From Candidatus Peribacteria bacterium (GTDB lineage Bacteria > Patescibacteriota > Gracilibacteria > Peribacterales > Peribacteraceae): a stretch of 64,000 nt of DNA. Both the position numbers and the translations under genes were made by a program. Location of the stretch: NCBI GenBank assembly GCA_943350395.1, contig CALRAD010000004.1, positions 1 through 64,000 of the forward strand, read 5' to 3'. Shown here one piece after another: positions 32,771-42,283 of the stretch; the stretch's first letter is position 1, and every line of letters begins with the position of its first letter. Under the pieces are notes generated by a model. The model saw only the letters and a program-made list of their open reading frames with translations. It was not told where the DNA came from and did no database searches.

Positions 32771-33853
32771 TCATACCTTCCGCAGCTCCTCCCAGAGCCT
32801 CTTTTCCTCACGGCTTAGTTTCGTCGGCACAACAATATCAACAGTCACGTAATGATCACCCGTTCGTGAACTGTTCACGACTGGCATGCCTTTGCCTTTG
32901 ATGCGGAGAATCTGTCCCGGCTGTGTGCCCGCGGGGATCGTCATCGTGACGGGACCATGAACGGTTTCCACGCTTACATCTGCACCGAGTACCGCATCGA
33001 TCAGCTTGAGAGAAAGCGTTCCCCTTATGTCATCGCCATCACGCTCGAATCTCCTGTCGGGTTGCACACGCACACGAACCAGCAGATCGCCGCTTGCACT
33101 CCCGCGCTGTCCTGCTTCACCCTCTCCTTTAATGCGCAGTGTCTGACCGTCGTCGATGCCTGCGGGAATATGCACGCTTACAGTCTTCTTCTCAAGAACT
33201 CGTCCCTCTCCGTCACATTTCCTGCATGGCTTCTCGGGGATTTTCCCGGTTCCTTTGCATCGAGAGCACTGAACGCTTTGGCGTATCTGTCCGAAGAGCG
33301 AATTAGTCGTGCGTTGCACCGCTCCCGTTCCGCCGCACTCGGAACACGTGACGAGCTTGCTCCCCGATTCATTCCCGGAGCCTTCGCACTCGGAACACGC
33401 AACCTGTGCTTTCATCGAAATCATTTGCTCTTTCCCCGTCACTGCTTCCGTAAAATCGATGACAACTTCTGCCTGAACGTCTCGTCCGCGAGGATCGGCA
33501 GTTCGTTGTCTCCTGCCTCCTCCTCCCCCAAAAAAGCTTTCAAACAAGTCAGAGAAATCACCTCCATTAAACTGAGACGGATCAAATCCTTGTCCGGAAA
33601 ATCCTCCGAAACCTCCGCCGCCGAACGGACTGCTGCCGTCGGTTGATCCGAATTGGTCGTAGGCTTGTTTTTTCTTCGGATCGCTTAAGACTTCGTATGC
33701 TTCATTCACTTCTTTAAATTTGTCTTCTTTGCTTTTATCTCCCTTATGTTTGTCGGGATGCAATTCTTTCGAGAGTTTTCGATATGCCTGCTTGATCTCC
33801 GATTCGGAGGAGGATTTCGAAACGCCGAGGATCGCGTAGTAGTCCTTCGCCAT
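32771..33853 (-). CDS. dnaJ: Chaperone protein DnaJ
   Basis: 360 residues with full type I architecture: J domain (1-70, HPD in SKELHPDKHKGDK), Gly/Phe-rich linker (SPFGGGGFGGFSGQGFDPS), four CxxCxGxG zinc motifs (CSECEGSG, CSECGGTG, CSRCKGTG, CRKCDGEG) and the beta-rich substrate-binding C-terminal domain. It stimulates DnaK ATPase and delivers unfolded clients. The start MAKDYYAILGV at 33853 is preferred over an in-frame ATG 9 nt upstream. No dnaK or grpE is adjacent, and no CIRCE element is visible in the 82-bp gap to the next gene. Confidence 0.97.
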   Translation of the reverse strand: MAKDYYAILGVSKSSSESEIKQAYRKLSKELHPDKHKGDKSKEDKFKEVNEAYEVLSDPKKKQAYDQFGSTDGSSPFGGGGFGGFSGQGFDPSQFNGGDFSDLFESFFGGGGGRRQRTADPRGRDVQAEVVIDFTEAVTGKEQMISMKAQVACSECEGSGNESGSKLVTCSECGGTGAVQRTTNSLFGQIRQSVQCSRCKGTGKIPEKPCRKCDGEGRVLEKKTVSVHIPAGIDDGQTLRIKGEGEAGQRGSASGDLLVRVRVQPDRRFERDGDDIRGTLSLKLIDAVLGADVSVETVHGPVTMTIPAGTQPGQILRIKGKGMPVVNSSRTGDHYVTVDIVVPTKLSREEKRLWEELRKV

Positions 33854-33935
33854 AGTGTGCATAGTTTAGTGATTTTTTGAGATCACTGACAGCCCTCACT
33901 TTCCGTTCGCTCTCTTTTATGTATACAATGAATCG

Positions 33936-35030
33936 ATGCGTCACTACATCGTTCACGCGCTCAAGTATGCAACACTCACGCTTGCTGCTGCAGTGTTGGT
34001 GATTGCCGCTGCCGCCCTTCTGAAGGGAACGCAGACGTCGTCTCTGTCCGGACGTCTTGTAGCGCCTCAGCAGGATACAGAAACCCAAACGATGCATTTT
34101 TCAGCCGATCGCGCGGTGGACGGTTTTTCAATTCCTGCTGACGTTAACGTTGTCTTCACCGTGCCGAATAATGTGCGTATCCCGCGCATCACGTTCCTTG
34201 GGGGGACTGACAAAGATCAGACCATTCGTTACTGGGGATACTGTTATTCGGGAAACGAGGCCGCCAATCGTACGGCAGGCAAGATAGGGAATGCCATCTA
34301 TGACGGGCAGTTTTTCTACTCGCTGGCCGAGCGGAAAGCGCAAGAAGAGAGGCCTCAGCCGACGGATTCCGGTCTACTTGGCATCCTGAACAGCAGAGAT
34401 CAGGCTTCGCCGCAGGCACGCGCTTCCATTGCAGAAATTTTCCACAGCGGCCGGACTTGCTACGTTATGAGTTCTGCCGAACTTCCGGCGGCCGTCGATA
34501 CCGACGGCGATGATCTCAATAACAAACGAGAGCAGCTCGTCGGTACCGATCGCAATAACCCAGACAGCGATCGTGATGGGATCACCGATGGCAGTGAAAT
34601 TTTTGTCACGAAGACCAATCCGCTTGCTTCCGATACCGACAATGACGGCTTGGATGATCGTTGCGAAGACAAGAACACGAACGGCAACACCGAGCAGAGC
34701 GAGACGAGCGCTCTTGTTGCCGACACGGATAGGGATGGACTCTGCGACGGTAACGGTTCTGGTTCCGGCTGCCCCGAGGAGAAAGAGAATGTTTGTTTCC
34801 TCGACCAACTTCTCGGTCAACGCGTGTGCGAGAGCAAGCTGACGACACCGGTTTTTGGCGAAGACATGAACGAGGATTGTGAAGTGGGTGACGGAGAAAC
34901 CGATCCCAGAAAGTTCAACACATTCGGAGGAATCAACGATTGGGATTACAAGTGGAGGCTCCTCGGAGGCCTGCCGAATCCGGGTAAAGTTGCGCCTCTC
35001 TTTCCGATTCCCGATATGCCTGCTCGCTAA
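33936..35030 (+). CDS. Exported protein with calcium-binding type 3 repeats (first gene of the surface cluster)
   Basis: 364 residues with an N-terminal anchor (9-29, YATLTLAAAVLVIAAAALL). Residues about 35-165 form an unnamed domain (RYWGYCYSGNEAANRT, then IYDGQFFYSLAERKAQ) that resembles parts of the proteins at 35619 and 37369. Residues about 185-290 are thrombospondin type 3/EF-hand-like repeats with DTDGDDLNNKREQLVGTD, DSDRDGITDGSEIF and DTDNDGLDD, expected to bind Ca2+ and form a stiff rod. Six Cys in the C-terminal third. TACAAT ends 6 nt before ATG 33936, suggesting a leaderless start and a promoter for the cluster. Confidence 0.8.
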   Translation: MRHYIVHALKYATLTLAAAVLVIAAAALLKGTQTSSLSGRLVAPQQDTETQTMHFSADRAVDGFSIPADVNVVFTVPNNVRIPRITFLGGTDKDQTIRYWGYCYSGNEAANRTAGKIGNAIYDGQFFYSLAERKAQEERPQPTDSGLLGILNSRDQASPQARASIAEIFHSGRTCYVMSSAELPAAVDTDGDDLNNKREQLVGTDRNNPDSDRDGITDGSEIFVTKTNPLASDTDNDGLDDRCEDKNTNGNTEQSETSALVADTDRDGLCDGNGSGSGCPEEKENVCFLDQLLGQRVCESKLTTPVFGEDMNEDCEVGDGETDPRKFNTFGGINDWDYKWRLLGGLPNPGKVAPLFPIPDMPAR

Positions 35031-35093
35031 GGCACTTGTCTAAAAATCAATAATCAGGTACAATGGTGTCAAATACAAATAACCATCTTCTCT

Positions 35094-35603
35094 ATGCGTA
35101 CTTTTTCCGCAGTCGGTCTGAGTGTTGCGTTCGGTGCATCACTCCTGATGCCCCTCACGACGTTTGCGTATCTTACGCCGGATCAGGTCTTCGGCGGATC
35201 CAGTACCATCACTGCTCCTCCTGCGCCTCCGACACAGCGCGAAGGTGATGCGGTCGTGCAGCAACAGCAACAGCAGGCGGCAGAGAGAAGGGAAGCAGTG
35301 CAGCACCAGCTCGTGCCGAACTATGCCGTTCCCGTCGACACCTACGTTCCTCCGCAGACTGCGAGCAGCAAGGGATTGTTTGATCAGAATGCACAATATG
35401 AACTTCGTCAGGATCGCATCGCAGACGAGAAGGCATCCACGCCAACGATTATCATCGGCGACAGCGTGCTCCATAGCGGTGCACCACGCGTTTCAGACAC
35501 GGGACCCGCAACGGTGCTCGGCGGAATCGCCATGATGCTTGCCGCAGGATCCACATTTGCATTTGCTCAGCTCCGCACAAAAAGACTTTCTGCTCTTGTC
35601 TAA
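35094..35603 (+). CDS. Exported protein with C-terminal sorting-like signal
   Basis: 169 residues. Signal peptide 1-24 (VAFGASLLMPLTTFAY). The middle is Pro/Gln-rich and probably disordered (VVQQQQQQAAERREAVQH). The C terminus is SDTGPATVLGGIAMMLAAGS, then a short hydrophobic run and RTKR, i.e. a TGP motif, hydrophobic span and basic tail, laid out like a sortase (LPxTG) signal but without the Leu-Pro. It could be wall-linked or simply a C-terminally anchored membrane protein. TACAAT lies about 29 nt upstream of the ATG. Confidence 0.7.
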   Translation: MRTFSAVGLSVAFGASLLMPLTTFAYLTPDQVFGGSSTITAPPAPPTQREGDAVVQQQQQQAAERREAVQHQLVPNYAVPVDTYVPPQTASSKGLFDQNAQYELRQDRIADEKASTPTIIIGDSVLHSGAPRVSDTGPATVLGGIAMMLAAGSTFAFAQLRTKRLSALV

Positions 35604-35618
35604 GTCCCCATTTTTTCT

Positions 35619-37340
35619 ATGAATACATTTTCCACATTGCAGAAAGGATGGCAGCGGGCCGTCTACGCAGCGGTTGCGATCAGCGTTGTCCTGCTCTCAT
35701 TCGTTCTCCTGCATTCTCCCAAGCAGTCAGATACTCTCATGCTTGGAGATATTCCCATTCCGTTCGGGATGAACAACTCGTCACTGAAGGGTTCCATTAC
35801 GCTCTTCGGACAAAGAAATGGCATCAGCGTGTTCGAAGTGGAATTCAATCACGGAGAAGCATCTGAACATTTGACTCCGAATAAAATTTATCTCGTGCGT
35901 GTTCCGAATGCCACGGGAGTGTCCGATGTGCCGCTCGATCTGGCGCTCACGCTGACCGGCACCGGAGGCCATCTCGTCGATTACTACGGTTACCGTTACA
36001 CGGATGCCGCAGCGACGATGGAGCGCAGAGACATTCAGGCATTCTTGTTTAAGGATCGTTTCCCAGGTCAGTTCTTCGCGTCAAAAACGGCCAGGGACGG
36101 TGATATCGCACACGGTCGTTCGATCGCCGCATTCGAGGCTGCAAACAGAGTCACATTCCTTCCGACCGACGGTAGTACCGGAAGCGTGCGTCTCGATCCG
36201 GCAGGAGCCCTCTACGTCTTCATCGTGAACTCTCCGGCAGGTGCCGATCTTGCGATCCGGAATCTCGTCGGTTGTGGCAATCATATTCTGGAATCTGCCG
36301 AACAGTGTGATGACGGAAATTCCATCGATACTGACAATTGCAAAAACAACTGCACGATCGGTTTCCCGATTCCTTTTGACGGCGGTCCGAACGGGAACGG
36401 TGCCAGTCTGACGCTCACGCAGTTCTCGGGAAGCACCGGTTCCGCTCTTGCGGGTGCAGTGTCTATTCCTCTCGTGCGCTTTACGGCGATCGCAAGCGAC
36501 CTCACCACGATCAAGCATCTTGCATTCGCTGCAGAAGAAGGCTCATTCACAACTCTTGAGCGCTATCGGCTCTGGCAGGATACGAATAATGACGGTGTCA
36601 CGGATCTTCCGATCACGCTTGCCGCCGTGCCAGTGGGTAATAATATTACGTTCGATTCTCCGAGCAACTGGAGCGGCGCATTGGCGCTCTCTCATTCCGG
36701 AACGATCTTTGAACTGAAGGCGGATGTGCCGGCAGGTTTGCAGGGTGTATCTTCCATTCGCGTTGGATTTGCTCATACACTCCAAGACTTTGTCGGAGGG
36801 CAGAGAGTAGCAGGCACATTCCCTCTCTTCGGCATCAAGAAGAATGGCGTGTGCACGACCGAGATCTGCCAGATCTTCGTGACGACCGCAGTATCGCCTC
36901 TCTGGAATCTCTCGGGTGCAACCGCATCGTCAGAGTCTTCAGCCGCAAGCACAACTTCCGCTGGATCTTCAACGTCTTCAGCTGCAAGCACAACTTCCGG
37001 CGGATCTTCAGCATCGTCGACGGCAAGTACAACTTCTGCTGGATCCTCAACGTCTTCAACTGCAAGCGCAACCTCCTCAGCTTCATCTCCCACGTCACTC
37101 TGCGGTAACAGCGTGATCAATGCGGGCGAGGAATGTGACGATGGCAATTCGGTGAACACCGATGACTGCGACAATTCCTGTCAGCTGAGCACTCCAACTC
37201 CCGGATTCAATGGTGGTGCACCTTCTCTCTGTGGCAACGGTGTACCGAATTCCGGCGAGGAATGCGACGATGGCAATTCGGTGAACACCGATGACTGCGA
37301 CAACACGTGTCATCTTACTACCCCAACTCCCGCGCTATAA
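35619..37340 (+). CDS. Membrane-anchored surface protein with Cys-rich repeats and Ser/Thr minisatellite
   Basis: 573 residues. N-terminal anchor (14-32). Residues about 45-210 carry the unnamed domain seen also at 33936 and 37369 ([35 protein letters not shown]). One Cys-rich repeat ([16 protein letters not shown]) follows. Residues about 255-410 form an Ig-like module with [16 protein letters not shown], like one in the S-layer protein. A low-complexity Ser/Ala/Thr tract of 13-residue units at about 443-487 is encoded by tandem 39-bp repeats. Two almost identical Cys-rich repeats ([16 protein letters not shown]) close the protein. It starts 15 nt after the previous stop. Probably a surface stalk or adhesin. 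Confidence 0.78.
   Translation: MNTFSTLQKGWQRAVYAAVAISVVLLSFVLLHSPKQSDTLMLGDIPIPFGMNNSSLKGSITLFGQRNGISVFEVEFNHGEASEHLTPNKIYLVRVPNATGVSDVPLDLALTLTGTGGHLVDYYGYRYTDAAATMERRDIQAFLFKDRFPGQFFASKTARDGDIAHGRSIAAFEAANRVTFLPTDGSTGSVRLDPAGALYVFIVNSPAGADLAIRNLVGCGNHILESAEQCDDGNSIDTDNCKNNCTIGFPIPFDGGPNGNGASLTLTQFSGSTGSALAGAVSIPLVRFTAIASDLTTIKHLAFAAEEGSFTTLERYRLWQDTNNDGVTDLPITLAAVPVGNNITFDSPSNWSGALALSHSGTIFELKADVPAGLQGVSSIRVGFAHTLQDFVGGQRVAGTFPLFGIKKNGVCTTEICQIFVTTAVSPLWNLSGATASSESSAASTTSAGSSTSSAASTTSGGSSASSTASTTSAGSSTSSTASATSSASSPTSLCGNSVINAGEECDDGNSVNTDDCDNSCQLSTPTPGFNGGAPSLCGNGVPNSGEECDDGNSVNTDDCDNTCHLTTPTPAL
36948..37080 (+). repeat. 39-bp tandem repeat coding for a Ser/Thr linker
   Basis: About three and a half units of a 39-bp sequence of the type GCAAGCACAACTTCC-GCTGGATCTTC-AACGTCTTCAGCT, with a few substitutions, encoding [13 protein letters not shown]-like units in frame. 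Confidence 0.8.
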
Positions 37341-37368
37341 TTTTCGATATTTTTTTCTCTCTCCCGTT

Positions 37369-38346
37369 ATGCAACACTCCACTTCCCTCCGCTTGGCAAT
37401 CTGTGGGTCTACGGCGCTCGTCGTCATAGCAGCAGCCAGCATTCATCAGTATCTCACGGGAATGAACGATATTCCTCTTCCCTTCGCTCAGAATGCAAGT
37501 TCTTCACTGACGGGAGATCTCACCAAAATTGGTCGTCGTGTTGCCGATGTATACAAAGTCACGTTTCCGACCGGAGTGAATACGGAGACGTTGACCGAGG
37601 ACAGGATTTATCTTGTCTATATTCCGGATGAAACGGGCATCGAAAACAAGCCGTTCAGCGACGTGCTGACGCTTGACGTTGATGGCAGTCACGATGTGGA
37701 TTTCTTCGGATACAAATACGTGACGGCAGATGCATCCATCGAGAAGCAGAACAAAAACGAACTGCTACTCGCCGATCGTTTCCCAGGTCAGTTCTTCGCT
37801 TCGCCCAAGGCGCGTGCAGGCGATGCGCAGTACGGAAATTTCCTCGCAAATTTCGAAGCCAATAACGACATTGTAATGGATCCGACGAATTCACCGACGG
37901 GAGCACTCTTTCGAAAAGGATCTCTCTATTTCTTGATTGTGAATGAAACAGGAAACGTTACGATCACAGTGCGTACGCCTGCGGCTGTTGCCTGCGGCAA
38001 TGGCATCAAAGAAGGCACCGAGGCCTGTGACGATGGAGACACGACCGGCGGCGACGGTTGCAGTGCGACGTGCACAGTCGAGTCGAACTTCAGCTGCAAC
38101 AGGGCTACTCCAAATGTGTGTATCACCTATAACCAGTTCGTCAAAAACCTTGCCGATACCGCTCCGACAAACGGCACCGTGTCCCAAAACGAGGCGCTTC
38201 TTGTGACACTCAGGATCGGCGATGCAATCAGTAATCAGCAGTACGATGCAGGACTCGACATCAACGGTGATGGCGTTTTCAACAGCATCGATTCGAGTGC
38301 CATCTTCACGGAGCTCGATATTCTTGCTCCTACTCCCCAAGAGTAA
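37369..38346 (+). CDS. Membrane-anchored surface protein: shared domain + Cys-rich repeat + EF-hand pair
   Basis: 325 residues. Start 37369 follows TATAAT (37336-37341), which overlaps the previous gene's stop. N-terminal anchor (7-26). Residues about 40-200 are the unnamed domain ([47 protein letters not shown]), about 40% like the same region of the protein at 35619. Next is one Cys-rich repeat (CGNGIKEGTEACDDGD ending GDGCSATC). A dockerin-like pair closes the protein (APTNGTVSQNEALLVTLRIG and LDINGDGVFNSIDSSAI). The following gene encodes a stand-alone copy of this last module. Confidence 0.78.
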   Translation: MQHSTSLRLAICGSTALVVIAAASIHQYLTGMNDIPLPFAQNASSSLTGDLTKIGRRVADVYKVTFPTGVNTETLTEDRIYLVYIPDETGIENKPFSDVLTLDVDGSHDVDFFGYKYVTADASIEKQNKNELLLADRFPGQFFASPKARAGDAQYGNFLANFEANNDIVMDPTNSPTGALFRKGSLYFLIVNETGNVTITVRTPAAVACGNGIKEGTEACDDGDTTGGDGCSATCTVESNFSCNRATPNVCITYNQFVKNLADTAPTNGTVSQNEALLVTLRIGDAISNQQYDAGLDINGDGVFNSIDSSAIFTELDILAPTPQE

Positions 38347-38349
38347 TCT

Positions 38350-38721
38350 ATGGAACACACTCAGAACATTCATGCCAGAGTTCTTGTGATCGCATTTGCG
38401 CTCACGATGTCTGCTGCCCTTCTCTTCTTTTTCCTGCGCGTGCCGGCAGTATCGCAGAGGCAAGAGAGCCTCTCTGTGTCTGATACTGAGGTGCAAGATC
38501 ATGCAGCAGCGCCGGATAGTTCCGGTGTTCAGGCACTCGCCGACATAAATCAGGACGGCAACGTCAGTGAGAACGAAGCGCTTCTCCTGACGCTCGGCGT
38601 CGCGGAGGCTTTCGGTCAGCCGTACGAATCCATCCGGAAGTACGACATGAATGCAGATGGAACAGTGGATAGCGCGGACACGACAATCATCTTCTCTGCA
38701 CTTGATGTTCTTGCTCCCTAA
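38350..38721 (+). CDS. Small membrane-anchored dockerin-like protein
   Basis: 123 residues: N-terminal anchor (about 10-30, LVIAFALTMSAALLFFFL), spacer, then a paired EF-hand-like module, DINQDGNVSENEALLLTLGV and YDMNADGTVDSADTTIIFSA, ending LDVLAP. The module resembles the C terminus of the preceding protein, so the two arose by duplication. It is 3 nt after the previous stop and 6 nt before the next start, clearly co-transcribed. Dockerin-type pairs bind cohesin domains in cellulosomes; no cohesin is recognisable nearby, so the partner is unknown. Confidence 0.75.
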   Translation: MEHTQNIHARVLVIAFALTMSAALLFFFLRVPAVSQRQESLSVSDTEVQDHAAAPDSSGVQALADINQDGNVSENEALLLTLGVAEAFGQPYESIRKYDMNADGTVDSADTTIIFSALDVLAP

Positions 38722-38727
38722 TCGCAC

Positions 38728-41700
38728 ATGTTGCCGAAGCCCAGTATCCATCGATACCGATTGCTGGGGGTCTCTGCGGTGCTTGCTGTTTTTATCATTG
38801 CGGTGCCTACGGCATCCCGTTTTCTAAAGGGTTCCCTCATCGATGATCGAGTCGTTGCAGTCTCCGACACCAATCATGACGGCGTGTTTTCGATCAGAGA
38901 AATGCGCAGAGCACTCACGAATATGATTCGTGCCTTTGCAACGAACGATCTTGCGTACGATCTCGACCGCAGCGGCACGGTCGATCGCGTGGATTTAGGA
39001 TTGCTGATCGCGAGCATTCGACTCGCACTTGCCCAGAATGCTCCGCATGCGTACATCGTCAATGCCGGAAGCGAGACGCTGCAGATCTATGACACCACGA
39101 ATCCGCTTGTGCCGGTGAGTGTCGGCACTGTCAGAACGGGATCGGAGCCGACTGGTGTAGCGGTCCGAGGTTTCTACGCGTACGTCGTGAATCACCGAAG
39201 CAATACTCTTGAGATCTTCAATATTCTCGATCCGCGTACTCCCGTGAGCATTGGGACGGTTCCGACGGGCTCCTATCCGACGTCCGTTGCGATTCGCGGT
39301 CTTTTTGCGTACGTGACGAATATGGGAGACAGGACGCTCAAGACATACAGTCTTTCAAATCTCCGTACGCCGACGCTTCTCAGCACGGTGGCAACGGTTG
39401 CCCCTCCCGCACGCATTTCGATTCGGGGTCGCTATGCATACGTTCTGGAAGACACTCCCGGAACGACCGGGGTTCTTCAGATTTTCGATCTCGCAAATCC
39501 ACAGTCCCCCGTTGCTTTGGGTTCCGCACTGACTTTTCATTCTCCCCACGTTTCGATTTCGGGTGACTATGCTTACGTCGCAGCAGGTGCGTATTTCGAC
39601 GTCTACGATCTTAGGAATCCGCAGGCGCCCGTCGACGTGAAACAAGTGGCGACCTTGATGTCCGATCTGCAGGGGCTCGCCGTGCATGATCAGTACGCAT
39701 ACATCGTCGGCAGTGACGGACCCAGACATACGCTTCAGGTTTTTAGTCTCACCGATCCCGCTGCTCCCGTCAGCGTTTCTTCCGTCTCGATGATCGCATC
39801 ATCCTCCGATATTGCGATTGAAGGATCGACGCTCTATGTGCTTCACGGTGACGCAAAAACGCTTGAAAGTTTTGATCTGACGGATCCTGCTGCTCCCGTG
39901 AGCAGGGGAACCGTCGCGACGGGAATTTCTCCTTTTGCTTTGCTGACGCAGTCTGTCTTCATGCCTTCCCCCGAGTGCGGGGACGGCGCGAAGGAAGGCT
40001 CGGAGCAATGTGATGATGGAAATTTTATCGACACCGACGACTGTACCAACAGCTGCAAAAATCCCGTGTGCGGTGATCATGCAGTCTGGTCCGGTCATGA
40101 AGAGTGTGATGACCAAAGTAGCGCCGATGGCGACGGCTGCAGCGCCTTGTGTACGGTCGAGGAGACCTACGCGTGCACAGGCAGCCCCAGTGTGTGTTTG
40201 CCTCCTTCGACGCTTGCAAACGGGCTCGATGCATACTGGAAACTCGATGAGACCGGTCGTGACTATGATCCGTCGCGTTTTTCTTTCGTGGATCGTCATC
40301 CACTCTACGTCAATAACGGACCGACACTTTTCTCGGCACCGGGTAAGATTGGCAATGCGTTGTTGCTCTCGCCCAATCCTCAGATTTTTCAGGGGTGGTC
40401 CACACTCACAAATATCGGCACGATCAATCGTCTTGCCAATGCCAATCGCACGTTCACGATCGGCGCATGGATCAACTTGGGTCACTTGGGAGGCTCGCGC
40501 TTATTGCATGCAAAAACCTACGACGGAACGGTAAGTAGCGGTCCGACATGGACGCTCCGACACCGAGGAGGAGTCATCAATCGTTTTTCTTTTACGATTC
40601 AGACCGCGGACGGTGTCGATCACGAAGTGAGAGCAGATTCTTTCGGTGCTCCAGAGATTTCGACGTGGTACTTTGTAACGGGGACATTCGATCCCGTCAG
40701 TAAAGAGCTTTCTCTTCGCATCAATGCAGGCAAACCTGATAGCGTCACGGTTTCCGGAACGGCACGTGGAGGGAACCTGAACAGTTACTACCCTCAGGGT
40801 TCCGATGATATTACGGTTGGTCCCGGCAAAGGCCACAAGATCGACGAGTTTGGCATTTGGTCGCGTGTACTGACTCCACAGGAGATTTCTGCGCTCTATC
40901 GCAGTGGCGAAGGTCAGACTCCGCGTTTTTACCCCGTCCTCTGCGGCAACGCATCACCGGATGCGGGTGAGCAGTGTGACGATGGGAATCAGGAGGAGAC
41001 CGATGATTGCACGACCAGTTGTAAGTTTCCTCTCTGCGGCGACGGATATTTGAATCAACTGTCCGAGGTGTGTGATGATGGAAATCTTTCTGGTGATGAC
41101 GCCTGCACAAACAGTTGTGAGTATGTGCCATGCGGCAATGGACAGGTCGATGCGGGCGAACAGTGCGATGACGGCAATCGAAACGACAGCGATTTTTGTA
41201 CCAATGCCTGCGTTACGATCACGCCTGTGTGTAGAGATGGCATCAAACAGGGTGATGAACAATGCGACGACGGCAATCAGATTGAGACGGATGCCTGCAC
41301 CAACAATTGTCGCGTACCTGTCTGCGGTGACGCGATTCTGAAGACAGGCGAACAGTGTGACGACGGCAATGATATCGAGACGGATGCGTGTACGAGCTTA
41401 TGCAAAGCTCCCTTCTGCGGGGATGGCTTCTTGCAGGGCTCGGAAGAGTGTGATGACGGTAATGGAACAGACACTGATCTCTGCAAATCCTGCAGAAATC
41501 CGGTGTGCGGCGACGGTTTTAAGCAGGGTGGCGAAGGTTGTGACGATGGCAATACAGTCAATGGTGATGTGTGCAGTTCAACATGCATGGTCGAACAGAG
41601 CGGCCTCACGGCGTTCGCAGGAAACATGTACGTCCAGCTGACCGGAGTGACAGGGCCGAACGGGATGTACGGTCTCACTGTGCAAAGAGCTCTGTCCGCA

Positions 41701-42261
41701 GCGGGTCCATGGTCGACGGTCAGTCTGACGACTGCCGCCATCGACTCCAATGTCAGTGGCGGAGTGACGTACTACTACGATGCCGGAGGTGGAAAGCGCA
41801 CCCTCGTGACGACACCTTTTTGTGGCGATGGCAGAGCGTTTGGAGAAGCGTGTGATGATGGCAACAGAGTGAATAACGACGCATGTTCGAATCTTTGCAC
41901 GCCTGCACGATGCGGTGATGGCGTCAGGCAGACGAGCGAAGAGTGCGACGACGGCAACCTGACCGATATCGACGCATGCGACAATTCTTGTTATGCGAAC
42001 TCGTTGGGTTCATGGGTTCCAAACGGTTCATTCATCGGCAAGTTTCAGAGAGTCAACTATTCGTACGGCGTGATCGGGACGTTTCAGCTCGATCTTGGCG
42101 ACGGCACGATTGTCGTACTGCGTCCGAGCACATCGGGAATGCAGCTCGAGAATTACAATAATTTCATCGTTCAAGTCAGAGGCTCAGTAAAAATTTCGCC
42201 TGACGGCAGTTCTACGGTGATGAGCGTGACGGAGGTCACTATTCTCGATCCGGGACTGTAA
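38728..42261 (+). CDS. Giant surface protein: dockerin-like module, beta-propeller, LamG, 11 Cys-rich repeats
   Basis: 1177 residues. Order: anchor (about 11-29), dockerin-like module (about 35-105, VSDTNHDGVFSIREMRRALT and YDLDRSGTVDRVDLGLLIAS), LVIVD-type beta-propeller (about 107-410, blades with YAYVVNHRSNTLEIFNILDP), two Cys-rich repeats, and a LamG/concanavalin-like domain (about 490-735, LDAYWKLDETGRDYDPS; FTIGAWINLGH; IDEFGIWSRVLTPQEISALY). Nine further repeats of the CGDGFxQGxEQCDDGN type and a beta-rich tail follow. LamG and propeller folds commonly bind glycans or proteins, so host or matrix attachment is plausible. Cysteines in regular six-per-repeat spacing imply disulfides outside the cell. 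Confidence 0.85.
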   Translation: MLPKPSIHRYRLLGVSAVLAVFIIAVPTASRFLKGSLIDDRVVAVSDTNHDGVFSIREMRRALTNMIRAFATNDLAYDLDRSGTVDRVDLGLLIASIRLALAQNAPHAYIVNAGSETLQIYDTTNPLVPVSVGTVRTGSEPTGVAVRGFYAYVVNHRSNTLEIFNILDPRTPVSIGTVPTGSYPTSVAIRGLFAYVTNMGDRTLKTYSLSNLRTPTLLSTVATVAPPARISIRGRYAYVLEDTPGTTGVLQIFDLANPQSPVALGSALTFHSPHVSISGDYAYVAAGAYFDVYDLRNPQAPVDVKQVATLMSDLQGLAVHDQYAYIVGSDGPRHTLQVFSLTDPAAPVSVSSVSMIASSSDIAIEGSTLYVLHGDAKTLESFDLTDPAAPVSRGTVATGISPFALLTQSVFMPSPECGDGAKEGSEQCDDGNFIDTDDCTNSCKNPVCGDHAVWSGHEECDDQSSADGDGCSALCTVEETYACTGSPSVCLPPSTLANGLDAYWKLDETGRDYDPSRFSFVDRHPLYVNNGPTLFSAPGKIGNALLLSPNPQIFQGWSTLTNIGTINRLANANRTFTIGAWINLGHLGGSRLLHAKTYDGTVSSGPTWTLRHRGGVINRFSFTIQTADGVDHEVRADSFGAPEISTWYFVTGTFDPVSKELSLRINAGKPDSVTVSGTARGGNLNSYYPQGSDDITVGPGKGHKIDEFGIWSRVLTPQEISALYRSGEGQTPRFYPVLCGNASPDAGEQCDDGNQEETDDCTTSCKFPLCGDGYLNQLSEVCDDGNLSGDDACTNSCEYVPCGNGQVDAGEQCDDGNRNDSDFCTNACVTITPVCRDGIKQGDEQCDDGNQIETDACTNNCRVPVCGDAILKTGEQCDDGNDIETDACTSLCKAPFCGDGFLQGSEECDDGNGTDTDLCKSCRNPVCGDGFKQGGEGCDDGNTVNGDVCSSTCMVEQSGLTAFAGNMYVQLTGVTGPNGMYGLTVQRALSAAGPWSTVSLTTAAIDSNVSGGVTYYYDAGGGKRTLVTTPFCGDGRAFGEACDDGNRVNNDACSNLCTPARCGDGVRQTSEECDDGNLTDIDACDNSCYANSLGSWVPNGSFIGKFQRVNYSYGVIGTFQLDLGDGTIVVLRPSTSGMQLENYNNFIVQVRGSVKISPDGSSTVMSVTEVTILDPGL

Positions 42262-42283
42262 GCGTCCTGAGAGGGTCTTTTCG

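Noticed and set aside
35619-37340. Cohesin domain as partner for the dockerin-like modules
   Set aside because: The beta-rich modules here look Ig-like, but no cohesin signature could be recognised by eye; left as an open question.
40950-42000. CRISPR-like regular repeats
   Set aside because: The periodic sequence is in-frame coding repeats (CGDG...CDDGN units of about 35-38 residues) with diverged DNA, no constant repeat or unique spacers, and no cas genes in the window.
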